Shown: positions 1-7,492, counted from the first letter of the stretch. The stretch is 8,922 bases of DNA from Streptomyces sp. NRRL F-4489 (GCF_001509485.1 NZ_LLZI01000071.1:1-8922); one strand, 5' to 3'. The notes: generated by a model from the sequence alone, not told the origin. Program-made: numbers and translations.

Positions 1-404
1 GTCAGCCCCTGCCCACCCCCGGGGCCCGGCGGCAGGCGCAGGAGAACCGTCCGCACCTGTGGTTCGCCCGCCAGCTGCTGCTCACCCTCAGCGGCCAGCG
101 CCCCGTCCACGCCCTCCTCGGGCACGCCCTGCCCGCCGCCTACGACCGGCTCGCCGAGCTGGCCCCGCTCTCACCGCTGCGCCCCTACCTGGCGCCGGGC
201 CTGCGCGCCCCCGTCCCGGCCCTGCGCGACTGCGGCCTGTACCGTCCGCGCGACGGCGTCATCGAGGCGTTCGCCCGCATCACCACCGGCGCCCGGCTGC
301 GCGCCCTGGCGTTCCGCCTGGAGCTGGGCCCCGATGCCCGCTGGCGCTGCGCCGCCCTCGACCTCGGCCCGCTCCCCGGGGACCCGGCCGCCACCCCGGA
401 CTGA
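1..404 (+). CDS. Rv3235 family protein, 3' part (5' end outside the window)
   Basis: The frame whose codons start at base 3 is open from the window edge to a TGA at 402-404 and gives about 133 residues. The visible protein has the helical segment FARQLLLTLSGQRPVHALLGH, an LRPYLAPGLRAPVPALRDCG stretch, and then IEAFARITTGARLRALAFRLEL followed by RWRCAALDLG. This is the pattern I know from the actinobacterial Rv3235 family, a small uncharacterised family encoded close to secA. Homologues usually have a poorly conserved, proline-rich N-terminus, which would lie upstream of the window. No catalytic motif, signal peptide or membrane segment is visible. The gene converges on secA and is followed by a shared hairpin terminator. 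The function is unknown. The family call rests on the motif pattern and the gene neighbourhood, not on a search. Confidence 0.82.
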   Translation, partial: QPLPTPGARRQAQENRPHLWFARQLLLTLSGQRPVHALLGHALPAAYDRLAELAPLSPLRPYLAPGLRAPVPALRDCGLYRPRDGVIEAFARITTGARLRALAFRLELGPDARWRCAALDLGPLPGDPAATPD

Positions 405-455
405 CGGACCGGGCCGCGTACGGCGCAGGGCCGCCCCCACCCGTACACAGCGCGA

Positions 456-490
456 AGGGCGCCCCGGCCGCCACTCGGCCGGAACGCCCT
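456..490. terminator. Bidirectional hairpin terminator between the Rv3235-family gene and secA
   Basis: A two-part stem is visible. The inner arms CCGGCCG (464-470) and CGGCCGG (476-482) enclose the 5-base loop ccact. The outer arms AGGGCG (456-461) and CGCCCT (485-490) pair across a 2x2 internal loop (cc/aa). It lies 51 bases after the stop of the upstream gene and 33 bases after the stop of secA on the other strand, so it can serve both convergent transcripts. No T-tract follows, which is usual for Streptomyces terminators. Confidence 0.8.
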
Positions 491-523
491 CACCCGCTCA
501 CGCGCTCACCCGGAGCGCGCCGC

Positions 524-3364
524 TCACTTCTTGCGGCGGCGCCCCCCGCCCTTCTGCGCCTTGCGCCGCTCCGCGCGCGTCAGCCCGTCCGCCTCGGACC
601 GGGCCGGGCCGTCGCTCTCCGCGTCGCTGACGAAATCGCCCTCGATGACGCTGCCCTCGCCGTCCACCTTGGGCGCGGTGAAGTGCAGCCGGTCCGGCCG
701 CTGCGGCGCCTCCAGCCCCTTGGCGTGGATCTCCGGGCGCCCCGCGCCGGCCGCCGCCGGAACGGCCTCCCCGCCGTCCTGCGCCACCGGGGCATGCTCC
801 GCGGTCTCGGCCACCGGGACCTCCTCGACCTGCTGCTCCACCTGGACCTCCAGGTTGAACAGGTAGCCGACGGACTCCTCCTTGATGCCCTCCATCATCG
901 CGGTGAACATGTCGAAGCCCTCGCGCTGGTACTCGACCAGCGGGTCCTTCTGGGCCATCGCCCGCAGGCCGATGCCCTCCTGGAGGTAGTCCATCTCGTA
1001 GAGGTGCTCGCGCCACTTGCGGTCCAGGACGGACAGCACCACCCGGCGCTCCAGCTCGCGCATGATCTCCGAGCCGAGCTGCTCCTCACGGGCGGCGTAC
1101 TGCTCGTGGATGTCCTCCTTGACCGCCTCCGCGATGAACTCCGAGGTCAGGCCGGCCCGGTCGCCGACCTCCTCCTCCAGCTCCTCGATGGTCACCTTGA
1201 CCGGGTAGAGCTGCTTGAACGCGCCCCACAGCCGGTCCAGATCCCACTCCTCGGCGAAGCCCTCGACGGTCTCCGCCTGGATGTAGGCGTCGATCGTGTC
1301 GTCCATGAAGTGCTTGATCTGGTCCTGGAGGTCCTCGCCCTCCAGGACGCGGCGGCGCTCGCCGTAGATGACCTCGCGCTGGCGGTTGAGGACCTCGTCG
1401 TACTTCAGGACGTTCTTACGCGTCTCGAAGTTCTGCTGCTCGACCTGCGACTGGGCGGAGGCGATGGCCCGCGTCACCATCTTGTTCTCGATCGGGACGT
1501 CGTCGGGCACATTGGCCATCGCCATGACCCGCTCGACCATCTGCGCCTTGAACAGCCGCATCAGGTCGTCGCCCAGGGAGAGGTAGAACCGCGACTCGCC
1601 CGGGTCGCCCTGGCGGCCGGAGCGGCCGCGCAGCTGGTTGTCGATCCGCCGCGACTCGTGCCGCTCGGTGCCCAGGACGTAGAGCCCGCCGAGCTCCTTG
1701 ACCTCCTCGAACTCCGCCTTGACGGCCGCCTCGGCGCGCTCCAGGGCGGCGGGCAGCGCGGCCGCCCACTCCTCGACGTGCTCGACCGGGTCCAGCCCCA
1801 TCTGGCGCAGCTCGGTCTCGGCGAGGGTGTCGGGGTTGCCGCCGAGCTTGATGTCCGTACCGCGGCCGGCCATGTTGGTGGCGACCGTCACCGCGCCCTT
1901 GCGGCCCGCCTGGGCGACGATCGACGCCTCCCGGTCGTGCTGCTTGGCGTTGAGCACCTCGTGGGCGATCCCGCGCTTCTTCAGCTGCTGGGAGAGGTAC
2001 TCGGACTTCTCGACCGAGGTGGTGCCGACGAGGATCGGCTGGCCCTTGGCGTTCTTCTCGGCGATGTCCTCGACGACCGCGTCGAACTTCGCGGTCTCGG
2101 TGCGGTAGATCAGGTCCGGCTGGTCCTTGCGGATCATCGGGCGGTTCGTCGGGATCGGGACGACACCGAGCTTGTAGATCTGGTGGAACTCGGCGGCCTC
2201 GGTCATGGCCGTACCGGTCATACCGGAGAGCTTGTCGTAGAGGCGGAAGAAATTCTGCAGGGTGATCGTGGCGAGAGTCTGGTTCTCGTCCTTGATCTCC
2301 ACGCCTTCCTTGGCCTCGATGGCCTGGTGCATGCCCTCGTTGTAGCGGCGGCCGGCGAGGATGCGGCCGGTGTGCTCGTCGACGATCATGACCTCGCCGT
2401 CGATGACGACGTAGTCCTTGTCGCGCTTGAAGAGCTCCTTGGCCTTGATCGCGTTGTTGAGGTAGCCGACCAGGGGCGTGTTGACCGACTCGTACAGATT
2501 GTCGATGCCGAGCCAGTCCTCGACCTTGGTGACACCGGACTCGTGGATGCCGACCGTGCGCTTCTTCTCGTCGACGTCGTAGTCGCCGGTCTCCTCCACG
2601 CCGCGCTGGGGGTTGGCCGCCTCGCCGCGCTTCAGGCGCTGCACCAACTTGGCGAAGTCCCCGTACCACTTGGTGGCCGAGTCCGCCGGACCGGAGATGA
2701 TCAGCGGCGTACGGGCCTCGTCCACCAGGATCGAGTCGACCTCGTCGACGATCGCGAAGTTGTGCCCGCGCTGGACCAGTTCGTCCTTCGACCACGCCAT
2801 GTTGTCGCGGAGGTAGTCGAAACCGAACTCGTTGTTCGTGCCGTAGGTGATGTCGCAGTGGTACTGCTCGCGGCGCTGAGCCGGCGTCATGTCCGCCAGG
2901 ATGCAGCCGACGCTCAGGCCGAGGAATTTGTGCACCCGGCCCATGAGTTCGGAGTCGCGCTCGGCGAGGTAGTCGTTGACGGTGATGAGGTGGACGCCCT
3001 TGCCGGACAGCGCGTTCAGATACGCCGGGAGGGTACCCACCAGGGTCTTGCCCTCACCGGTCTTCATCTCCGCGACATAGCCGAGGTGCAGCGCCGCGCC
3101 GCCCATCAGCTGGACGTCGTAGTGCCGCTGGCCGAGCACCCGCTTGGCGGCCTCGCGGACCGTGGCGAACGCCTCGGGCAGCAGGTCGTCCAGGCTCTCG
3201 CCGTCGGCGTAGCGCTGCTTGTACTCATCGGTGAGCGCCCGCAGCTCGGCGTCGGAGAGGGCCGCGAAGTCCTCCTCGATGGAGTTCACCTGGCCCGCGA
3301 TGCGGTGCAGCTTGCGCAGGATCTTTCCTTCGCCTGCACGCATGATCTTCGTCAAGACGGACAC
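524..3364 (-). CDS. secA: SecA, preprotein translocase ATPase subunit
   Basis: SecA is the motor ATPase that binds SecYEG at the membrane and pushes unfolded preproteins across it. The 946-residue product has the complete set of motifs: the preprotein-region start [18 protein letters not shown], Walker A GEGKT (103-107), DEAD-type VDEVD (206-210), MTGTA (382-386), [14 protein letters not shown] (496-509) in the second nucleotide-binding fold, the arginine-finger segment [13 protein letters not shown] (577-589), and the helical scaffold and IRA1 segment [20 protein letters not shown] (780-799). After about residue 840 there is an acidic, proline- and alanine-rich linker. The protein ends in a lysine/arginine-rich tail (930-946) without the CxCx8CH/C zinc motif of Escherichia coli SecA, as I recall for Streptomyces SecA. 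I chose the GTG at 3364 because [14 protein letters not shown] matches the usual SecA N-terminus and AAGGAG sits 10 bases upstream. The frame stays open upstream, but that extension has no SecA-like sequence. The gene stands alone, divergent from the acetyltransferase gene. Confidence 0.98.
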   Translation of the reverse strand: MSVLTKIMRAGEGKILRKLHRIAGQVNSIEEDFAALSDAELRALTDEYKQRYADGESLDDLLPEAFATVREAAKRVLGQRHYDVQLMGGAALHLGYVAEMKTGEGKTLVGTLPAYLNALSGKGVHLITVNDYLAERDSELMGRVHKFLGLSVGCILADMTPAQRREQYHCDITYGTNNEFGFDYLRDNMAWSKDELVQRGHNFAIVDEVDSILVDEARTPLIISGPADSATKWYGDFAKLVQRLKRGEAANPQRGVEETGDYDVDEKKRTVGIHESGVTKVEDWLGIDNLYESVNTPLVGYLNNAIKAKELFKRDKDYVVIDGEVMIVDEHTGRILAGRRYNEGMHQAIEAKEGVEIKDENQTLATITLQNFFRLYDKLSGMTGTAMTEAAEFHQIYKLGVVPIPTNRPMIRKDQPDLIYRTETAKFDAVVEDIAEKNAKGQPILVGTTSVEKSEYLSQQLKKRGIAHEVLNAKQHDREASIVAQAGRKGAVTVATNMAGRGTDIKLGGNPDTLAETELRQMGLDPVEHVEEWAAALPAALERAEAAVKAEFEEVKELGGLYVLGTERHESRRIDNQLRGRSGRQGDPGESRFYLSLGDDLMRLFKAQMVERVMAMANVPDDVPIENKMVTRAIASAQSQVEQQNFETRKNVLKYDEVLNRQREVIYGERRRVLEGEDLQDQIKHFMDDTIDAYIQAETVEGFAEEWDLDRLWGAFKQLYPVKVTIEELEEEVGDRAGLTSEFIAEAVKEDIHEQYAAREEQLGSEIMRELERRVVLSVLDRKWREHLYEMDYLQEGIGLRAMAQKDPLVEYQREGFDMFTAMMEGIKEESVGYLFNLEVQVEQQVEEVPVAETAEHAPVAQDGGEAVPAAAGAGRPEIHAKGLEAPQRPDRLHFTAPKVDGEGSVIEGDFVSDAESDGPARSEADGLTRAERRKAQKGGGRRRKK

Positions 3365-3374
3365 TTGGGCTGGT

Positions 3375-3380
3375 CTCCTT
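3375..3380 (-). promoter_or_regulatory. Ribosome-binding site of secA
   Basis: On the minus strand this reads AAGGAG, followed by ten bases and then the GTG at 3364. It decides the start: an in-frame upstream extension (to 3448) would begin at a codon without homology to SecA. Confidence 0.75.
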
Positions 3381-3545
3381 GCCGTTCGGGCCTGCACGGT
3401 CGAGTGCGCGGGCGCGGCATCTTTCCAAGGGGGCAGGCCCCGCCGCAACGGCCATCGTAAAGGAGGACGCTGTCCGGCCGGGAGGTCCGCCGCAGCCGAG
3501 CCCGCAGACCCCTCGCCACGTCAACGCACGAGCCCGCGAGAAGGT

Positions 3546-3564
3546 GCCGGAAAAGTTTTCCGGC
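3546..3564. repeat. Perfect 19-bp palindrome upstream of secA, possible operator
   Basis: The sequence GCCGGAAAAGTTTTCCGGC is perfectly symmetrical around the G at 3555. Its AT-rich centre stands out in this GC-rich surrounding. It lies 182 bases upstream of the secA start and 155 bases upstream of the GNAT start. No T- or A-tract follows on either strand, so an operator for a dimeric regulator is more likely than a terminator. The cognate regulator is not known. Confidence 0.5.
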
Positions 3565-3681
3565 GGAGGACCGGAGGGGAGGGCCGGCGGCCACCGGGCG
3601 GCCGGCCGCGCGCCCGCCCCCTGGGCGCGCCGCGGACGGGCCCGGCCTCCGGGGACGTGCCCGGAATCACCGCGCAAACCG

Positions 3682-3712
3682 TTGGCCGGGCGGCCGCCCC
3701 GCGCCGCAGACT
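3682..3712 (+). promoter_or_regulatory. Candidate leaderless promoter of the GNAT gene
   Basis: A -10-like CAGACT (3707-3712; compare the Streptomyces pattern TAGACT/TAnnnT) ends six bases before the ATG at 3719. A -35-like TTGGCC (3682-3687) lies 19 bases further upstream. No Shine-Dalgarno sequence precedes the ATG. The short distance from -10 to ATG would place the transcript start at or next to the start codon, giving a leaderless mRNA. Confidence 0.42.
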
Positions 3713-3718
3713 CACCCC

Positions 3719-4354
3719 ATGGAGCCCGTCACCCTCACCACCGGCCGCCTGCTGCTGCGCCCCTTCGGGCCCGCCGACGCGCCGGCCGTGCACGCCGCCT
3801 GCCAGGACCCCGCCATCCCCCGCTGGACGACCGTCCCCTCCCCGTACGGCCGCGAGGACGCCGAACGCTTCACCGGCACCGCCGCCCCCGAGGGCTGGCG
3901 CGACGACACCACCTACACCTTCGCCGTCGTCCTCCGGGACGGCGGCACCCTCGCCGGCGCCATGAGCCTGGTCCGGCTCGACCGGCTGCGCACCCCGGAG
4001 CGCCAGGCGGAGCTGGGCTACTGGACGGTGCGGGAGCAGCGCGGCAAGGGCTACACCGCCGAGGCGGCCCGCGCGGTGGTCCGCTGGGCCTTCCGCGACC
4101 TGGGCGTGGAGCGGCTGGAGTGGCAGGCCGAGGCCGGCAACGAGGGCTCCTGGGCGGTGGCCCGCGCCGCCGGATTCCGGCGGGAGGGCACCCTGCGCGC
4201 CAAACTGGTCCGCGGCGGCATCCGCCGCGACGTCTGGATCGGCTCCCTGCTCCCCTCCGACCTGCCCCCGGAGCCGGCGGGAGCAAGCGCGGGGGCCGAC
4301 GCCGGGGCCGGGCCGGCGCACGAGCCGACGCCGTACCTCCCCTATCCCGGCTGA
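3719..4354 (+). CDS. GNAT family N-acetyltransferase, RimJ/RimL-like
   Basis: This is a 211-residue acetyl-CoA-dependent acetyltransferase of the RimJ/RimL (Acetyltransf_3) type. It opens with TLTTGRLLLRPFGPADAPAVH, the usual first strand and helix of this subgroup. The acetyl-CoA-binding motif A is ELGYWTVREQRGKGYTAEA (98-116), with the pyrophosphate loop QRGKGY. Motif B has the typical N-x-x-S in GNEGSWAVARAAGFRREG (140-157), followed by the strand DVWIGSLL. After about residue 180 there is a low-complexity tail rich in alanine, glycine and proline that is not part of the fold. The substrate cannot be read from the sequence: a protein N-terminus, an amino acid or an antibiotic are all possible. 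I chose the ATG at 3719 because the fold begins right after it and a -10-like box sits just upstream. The gene is separated by over 100 bases from the next gene on the same strand and is probably transcribed alone. Confidence 0.9.
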   Translation: MEPVTLTTGRLLLRPFGPADAPAVHAACQDPAIPRWTTVPSPYGREDAERFTGTAAPEGWRDDTTYTFAVVLRDGGTLAGAMSLVRLDRLRTPERQAELGYWTVREQRGKGYTAEAARAVVRWAFRDLGVERLEWQAEAGNEGSWAVARAAGFRREGTLRAKLVRGGIRRDVWIGSLLPSDLPPEPAGASAGADAGAGPAHEPTPYLPYPG

Positions 4355-4404
4355 CCCCGGACCCGCCCCCGGCCCCTCGCCCGCCGCTGTCCCTGTTCCC
4401 TTCC

Positions 4405-4424
4405 CGCCCGTCCGCGCGGGGGCG
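4405..4424 (+). terminator. Weak hairpin after the GNAT gene, possible terminator
   Basis: CGCCCG (4405-4410) can pair with CGGGggCG (4417-4424) around a 6-base loop, with two bulged G residues. It lies 51 bases after the GNAT stop and before the candidate -10 of the next gene. The stem is short and bulged, so this is only a suggestion. Confidence 0.3.
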
Positions 4425-4459
4425 TTGCCGGTGCCCGCCGCGTTGTCAGTGCCCGCCCC

Positions 4460-4465
4460 TACCCT
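4460..4465 (+). promoter_or_regulatory. Candidate -10 box of the YcaQ-like gene
   Basis: TACCCT fits TAnnnT and ends seven bases before the ATG at 4473. There is no Shine-Dalgarno sequence, so a leaderless transcript is plausible. No good -35 hexamer is found at 16-18 bases spacing; a TTGTCA at 4443-4448 is too close. The position supports the ATG at 4473 over the in-frame TTG at 4425. Confidence 0.33.
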
Positions 4466-4472
4466 GTGCCAC

Positions 4473-5756
4473 ATGACCGCAGTGACGCAGGACGTGCCGC
4501 GGCGGGAGCCGGCCCCCCGCCCCGTGACCACCCTCTCCGCCGGCGAGGCCCGGCGCATGGCGCTGCGCGCCCAGGGCCTGCTCGGCGCCCCGGACCGCCG
4601 GGCGGGCGTGCGCGGCATACTACGGCGGCTGGGCGCGGTCCAGCTCGACACCATCTCCGTGCTCGCCCGCTCCCACGAGCTCGTCCCGTACGCCCGCCTC
4701 GGCGCGGTCGGCCGCACCGCCGTCGAGACCGCCTACTGGTCCACCGCCCCCGGGGACGGCGGCGCCGGTCGCCCGCACAGCTTCGAGTACTGGTCGCACG
4801 CGGCGTGCGTCCTGCCCATCGAGGAGTGGCCGCTGTTCGCCTTCCGCCGCCGCGCCCGGCGCGCCAAGGGCCACCGGTGGCACGTCCTGAAGGACTCCGA
4901 GCGCTCCTGCGCCGCCGTCCTGGACCGCCTCCGGGCCGAGGGCCCGCTGACCACGTCCGAGCTGGGCGGCGGCCGCAAGGGCGGGGAATGGTGGGACTGG
5001 TCCGAGACCAAGATCGCCGTGGAGTGGCTGCTGGACACCGGCGAGGTGGTCTGCACCGAGCGCCGCGCCTGGAAGCGGGTCTACGACCTCGCCGAGCGCG
5101 CCGTCCCCGGGCCGCTCCTCCATGACGACCTCGACGACACCGCCTGCATACGGCGCCTGGTCGCCCAGGCCGGCGCCGCCCTGGGCGTGGCCACCCGCGC
5201 CGACCTCGCCGACTACCACCGCCTCAAGGCCGAGCAGGTCGACGCCGTCATCGAGGACACCGGGCTGGTGCCGGTGGCGGTCGAGGGCTGGGCCCGGCCC
5301 GCCTGGGCCGACCCGGCGGCGCTCGCCGCCCCGCCGCGCGGCCGGCACCGCACGACCCTGCTCTCGCCGTTCGACTCCCTCATCTGGGACCGCCCGCGGA
5401 CGGAGCGGATCTTCGGCTTCACCCACCGCCTGGAGGCGTACGTCCCCAAGGCCAAGCGGATACACGGCTATTTCGCGATGCCCCTGCTCGCCGGCGGCCG
5501 GCTGCTCGGCCGCGTCGACCCGGCCCGCGAGGGCCGCACCCTGGTCGCCCGCCAGCTCTCCCTCCAGGGCCCCCGCGCCGTGCTGCCCATGGCGCTGGCA
5601 CTGCGCGAGGCCGCGTCCTGGGTCGGCTGCGACGACATCCGCGTCGAGCGCTGCGACGACCCGCGCCTGGCCGCCGCCCTGCGTACCGAACTCACCCGCA
5701 CCGGCGACCCGCACAGCGGCCCGGACGACACCACCGAGGAGGCCCCCACCACCTGA
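4473..5756 (+). CDS. YcaQ/AlkX family winged-helix DNA glycosylase-like protein (HTH_42)
   Basis: The 427-residue product resembles Escherichia coli YcaQ (AlkX), a DNA glycosylase acting on interstrand crosslinks and bulky alkyl adducts. Conserved blocks in order are LGAVQLDTISVLARSHELV (53-71), FEYWSHAACVLP (104-115), GEWWDWSETKIAVEWLLDTG (171-190) with CTERRAWKRVYDLAERAVP (194-212), ADYHRLK (246-252), LLSPFDSLIWDRPRTERIFGF (296-316), and RLEAYVPKAKRIHGYFAMPLL (319-339) with GRVD. The segment VQLD carries Gln57-x-Asp59, the Q-x-D catalytic motif of the YcaQ branch; the Streptomyces self-resistance enzyme AlkZ has Q-x-Q, so a general repair role fits better than one tied to a particular toxin. 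The ATG at 4473 was chosen because a -10-like box lies just upstream and the region before it has no conserved sequence. The last 20 residues are acidic and variable. The gene converges on the response-regulator gene with a 47-base gap. The activity is inferred from family membership. Confidence 0.9.
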   Translation: MTAVTQDVPRREPAPRPVTTLSAGEARRMALRAQGLLGAPDRRAGVRGILRRLGAVQLDTISVLARSHELVPYARLGAVGRTAVETAYWSTAPGDGGAGRPHSFEYWSHAACVLPIEEWPLFAFRRRARRAKGHRWHVLKDSERSCAAVLDRLRAEGPLTTSELGGGRKGGEWWDWSETKIAVEWLLDTGEVVCTERRAWKRVYDLAERAVPGPLLHDDLDDTACIRRLVAQAGAALGVATRADLADYHRLKAEQVDAVIEDTGLVPVAVEGWARPAWADPAALAAPPRGRHRTTLLSPFDSLIWDRPRTERIFGFTHRLEAYVPKAKRIHGYFAMPLLAGGRLLGRVDPAREGRTLVARQLSLQGPRAVLPMALALREAASWVGCDDIRVERCDDPRLAAALRTELTRTGDPHSGPDDTTEEAPTT

Positions 5757-5803
5757 CACGACATGCCCCGGCGGGAGACGTTCAGAGCCCTAACGGGATC
5801 CCC

Positions 5804-6562
5804 TCACCGGATTTCGAGAATCTTCTCCCGCATCGCATACACCACCGCTTCCATCCGGGAATGCAACTGGAGCTTCTCCAGGATGTTCCGCACATGGTTC
5901 TTGACGGTGTTCTCGGAGATGAACAACTCCTTGGCGATATCGCGGTTGTTCATCCCCGTGGCGACGAGTTTGAGGACCTCCAGCTCGCGATCGGTGAGCC
6001 GGGGCCCGGGCACCAGCCGGCGCTCGTCGGTGCGCTGGATCATCGACTTGAACTCCGTCAGGAGCTTCGACGCCATCGACGGGCTGATCTGCGACTGCCC
6101 GTCCGCGACCGCCCGGATCGCGGTGGCCACCTCGTCGGTGGAGATCTCCTTGAGGAGGTAGCCGGTGGCGCCGGCCTTGATCGCGTCGTAGAGATCGGCC
6201 TCCTCATCGCTGATCGTCAGCATGATGATCTTGGCGCTGGGAGCCACTTCCTTGATCGAGGTGCAGGCTTCGATCCCGCCGCGCCGGGGCATCCGGACGT
6301 CCATCAGCACGATGTCGGGCAGCAGGTCGGCGGCCTTGTCCACGGCCTCCGCGCCGTCGCCCGCCTCACCGACGACCTGGATGTCCTCCTCCTGCGCCAG
6401 CACGATCTCCAGACCGCGGCGGAAGAGCGCGTGATCGTCGACGACGAGGACCCGGATCGGTTCCTTGCGCGGCACCCGCGCGACCCCGTCCCCCTCGCCG
6501 GCCGCCGACGCGCAGACGTCGTCGTCCGCGTCACCCCGTACGGGCCCGAAACTCTCCCCCAT
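5804..6562 (-). CDS. NarL/FixJ (LuxR-type) response regulator, orphan
   Basis: The 252-residue product has a receiver domain (about 36-152) followed by a LuxR/GerE helix-turn-helix (about 187-248). The acidic pair Asp42-Asp43 in IRVLVVDDHALFRRGLE, the phosphoacceptor Asp88 in PDIVLMDVRMPRRGG, Thr116 in IIMLTISD, and Lys138 in GYLLKEI are all present, so normal phosphorylation is possible. The output domain reads LTDRELEVLKLVATGMNNRDIA and FISENTVKNHVRNILEKL, with the DNA-recognition helix at SENTVKNHV. The first 35 residues are a variable acidic stretch. The ATG at 6562 has GGAGG four bases upstream. No sensor kinase gene lies next to it, so it is an orphan within this window. Streptomyces genomes keep such a regulator beside hpf; from memory it may match the Streptomyces coelicolor orphan regulator SCO3008, which I cannot verify here. 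Its targets are unknown. Regulation of its neighbour hpf is only a guess. Confidence 0.93.
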   Translation of the reverse strand: MGESFGPVRGDADDDVCASAAGEGDGVARVPRKEPIRVLVVDDHALFRRGLEIVLAQEEDIQVVGEAGDGAEAVDKAADLLPDIVLMDVRMPRRGGIEACTSIKEVAPSAKIIMLTISDEEADLYDAIKAGATGYLLKEISTDEVATAIRAVADGQSQISPSMASKLLTEFKSMIQRTDERRLVPGPRLTDRELEVLKLVATGMNNRDIAKELFISENTVKNHVRNILEKLQLHSRMEAVVYAMREKILEIR

Positions 6563-6754
6563 GGTTCCTCCCCGTCAACTACTCGGCCGAAGGGCCAGAG
6601 CTTGGATTTAAGGCTGGTTGACAACAGCCCATTGCGGCCGGCCCGATCAGTGCCATACGACCGTCTCCCCGGCATGTCGCCGTTTCGCGCCCACATACTC
6701 CCCGGCTGGCACAAACACTATACGGCTTCAACTCCAGCCTTCCGCAGGCACGAT
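6563..6754 (-). promoter_or_regulatory. Upstream region of the response-regulator gene
   Basis: On the minus strand a good -10-like TATAGT lies at 6717-6722, which would give a leader of about 150 bases. No clear -35 is seen at the right spacing (best TGCGGA). Nearer the gene, the plus strand carries GGCTGGTTGACAACAGCC (6612-6629), an imperfect inverted repeat with one extra G, in an AT-richer patch. It could be an operator. GGAGG at 6567-6571 is the ribosome-binding site. Confidence 0.4.
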
Positions 6755-6783
6755 GGTGCCCCCGGGCGTACGCCGGGGGCACC
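6755..6783 (-). terminator. Strong hairpin terminator after hpf
   Basis: GGTGCCCCCGG (6755-6765) pairs perfectly with CCGGGGGCACC (6773-6783), giving an 11-bp GC-rich stem and a 7-base loop. It begins 13 bases after the hpf stop codon on the minus strand. It would end the hpf transcript before the response-regulator gene, so the two are probably separate units. No U-tract follows, as is common in Streptomyces. Confidence 0.85.
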
Positions 6784-6796
6784 GAACGGGTGGGGG

Positions 6797-7492
6797 TCAG
6801 CCGCCCAGTGCGCCGCCTGCGCCACCGGGCGATTCCTCTCCGAACGCGTCGGAATTCAAGTGGATGACGCCGTAGTCATATGCGTGCCGCCGGTAGACGA
6901 CACTTGGCTGCTTGGTCTCGGCGTCGACGAAGAGATAGAAGTCGTGTCCGACCAACTCCATCTCGTAGAGCGCCTGGTCGAGCGTCATCGGCGCGGCCGA
7001 GTGGGTCTTCTCCCGGACGACGACGGGGCCTTCGCCCTGGATCTCCAGCGACCCCATCCGGGTCGTCGGCACCTTGCCCGGCTCGGCGGCCTCCTCCGCG
7101 GCCGTCAGGCCGTGGCCGTTCAGCCGCGCCGCGTCGGGGACGGTGACCGCCACCGCGCTCGCCGGGATCCGTCCGTTGCCGCGGCGCGAGAAACGCTTGT
7201 CGTGCTGCTTCCGCAGGCGCGCCTCGAGCTTGGCTGACGCCAGGTCCAGCGCGGCGTACGGGTCGGCTGCGGCCGCCTCGGCCCGGACCACCGGGCCACG
7301 GGAGCGGAGGGTGATCTCCACTCGGTCGGAACGGTCGGCCTGCCGCGGGTTGGGCTCCTTGGACACCTCGACGTCCAGGCTGATCGCCTTGCCATCGAGC
7401 TTCTGGACCTTGTCCAGCTTCAGCTTCTCGGCCACGTGCTTGCGGAACCGCTCGGGCACCTCGGTCTTGCGGCCCTTGACGACGATGTCCAC
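6797..7492 (-). CDS. hpf: Long-form ribosome hibernation promoting factor (HPF)
   Basis: HPF binds the decoding region of the 30S subunit, blocks mRNA and tRNA binding, and in its long form pairs two ribosomes into inactive 100S dimers during slow growth. The 231-residue product fits the long form. The N-terminal S30AE domain (about 1-105) starts VDIVVKGRKTEVPERFRKHV and includes VEVSKEPNP, DRVEITLRSRGPVVRAEAAA and DPYAALDLASAKLEARLRK. A charged linker follows. The C-terminal dimerisation domain (about 155-215) reads VVREKTHSAAPMTLDQALYE, VGHDFYLFVDAETKQPSVVY and RRHAYDYGVIHL. I chose the GTG at 7492 because homologues begin with (M/V)DIVVKGRK and ACGGAG lies six bases upstream. The frame is open back to 7681, but that extension is not HPF-like. 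The gene has a long upstream region that may contain a regulatory leader, and a strong terminator follows. Confidence 0.96.
   Translation of the reverse strand: MDIVVKGRKTEVPERFRKHVAEKLKLDKVQKLDGKAISLDVEVSKEPNPRQADRSDRVEITLRSRGPVVRAEAAAADPYAALDLASAKLEARLRKQHDKRFSRRGNGRIPASAVAVTVPDAARLNGHGLTAAEEAAEPGKVPTTRMGSLEIQGEGPVVVREKTHSAAPMTLDQALYEMELVGHDFYLFVDAETKQPSVVYRRHAYDYGVIHLNSDAFGEESPGGAGGALGG

Larger units (their letters stand above)
3365..3718. other. Divergent intergenic region between secA and the GNAT gene
   Basis: No gene is visible in these 354 bases. Reading frames that cross it are extensions of secA, of the GNAT gene, or of their shadows. It must hold the secA promoter. The best -10-like hexamer on the minus strand is TACGAT (3454-3459), about 90 bases from the secA start, but no convincing -35 accompanies it. 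The region also contains a perfect 19-bp palindrome (3546-3564), a GC-rich 8-bp hairpin (GCGCGCCC 3608-3615 with GGGCGCGC 3623-3630), and a likely leaderless promoter for the GNAT gene. Confidence 0.6.

Noticed and set aside
59..3460. Very long plus-strand open frame of 1133 codons opposite secA
   Set aside because: It is the antisense shadow of secA in GC-rich DNA. Its composition (Leu, Val, Asp, Arg, Ala) mirrors secA codons, it resembles no protein family, and it crosses the terminator and the real Rv3235-family stop.
3608..3630. 8-bp GC hairpin between secA and the GNAT gene as a terminator
   Set aside because: It lies between divergent genes, where no transcript needs ending, and such GC-rich pairings are common by chance here.
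5757..5803. Search for a terminator between the convergent YcaQ-like and response-regulator genes
   Set aside because: Only very short self-complementary pieces (GGGATCCC and CCCGGCGGG) are present. None forms a convincing stem-loop.
6618..6623. Perfect -35 consensus TTGACA on the plus strand
   Set aside because: No TAnnnT hexamer follows at 16-19 bases and no plus-strand gene lies downstream.
5861..7237. Plus-strand frame of 458 codons opposite the response regulator and hpf
   Set aside because: It is antisense to two clear genes and runs through the hpf terminator. It is a shadow frame.
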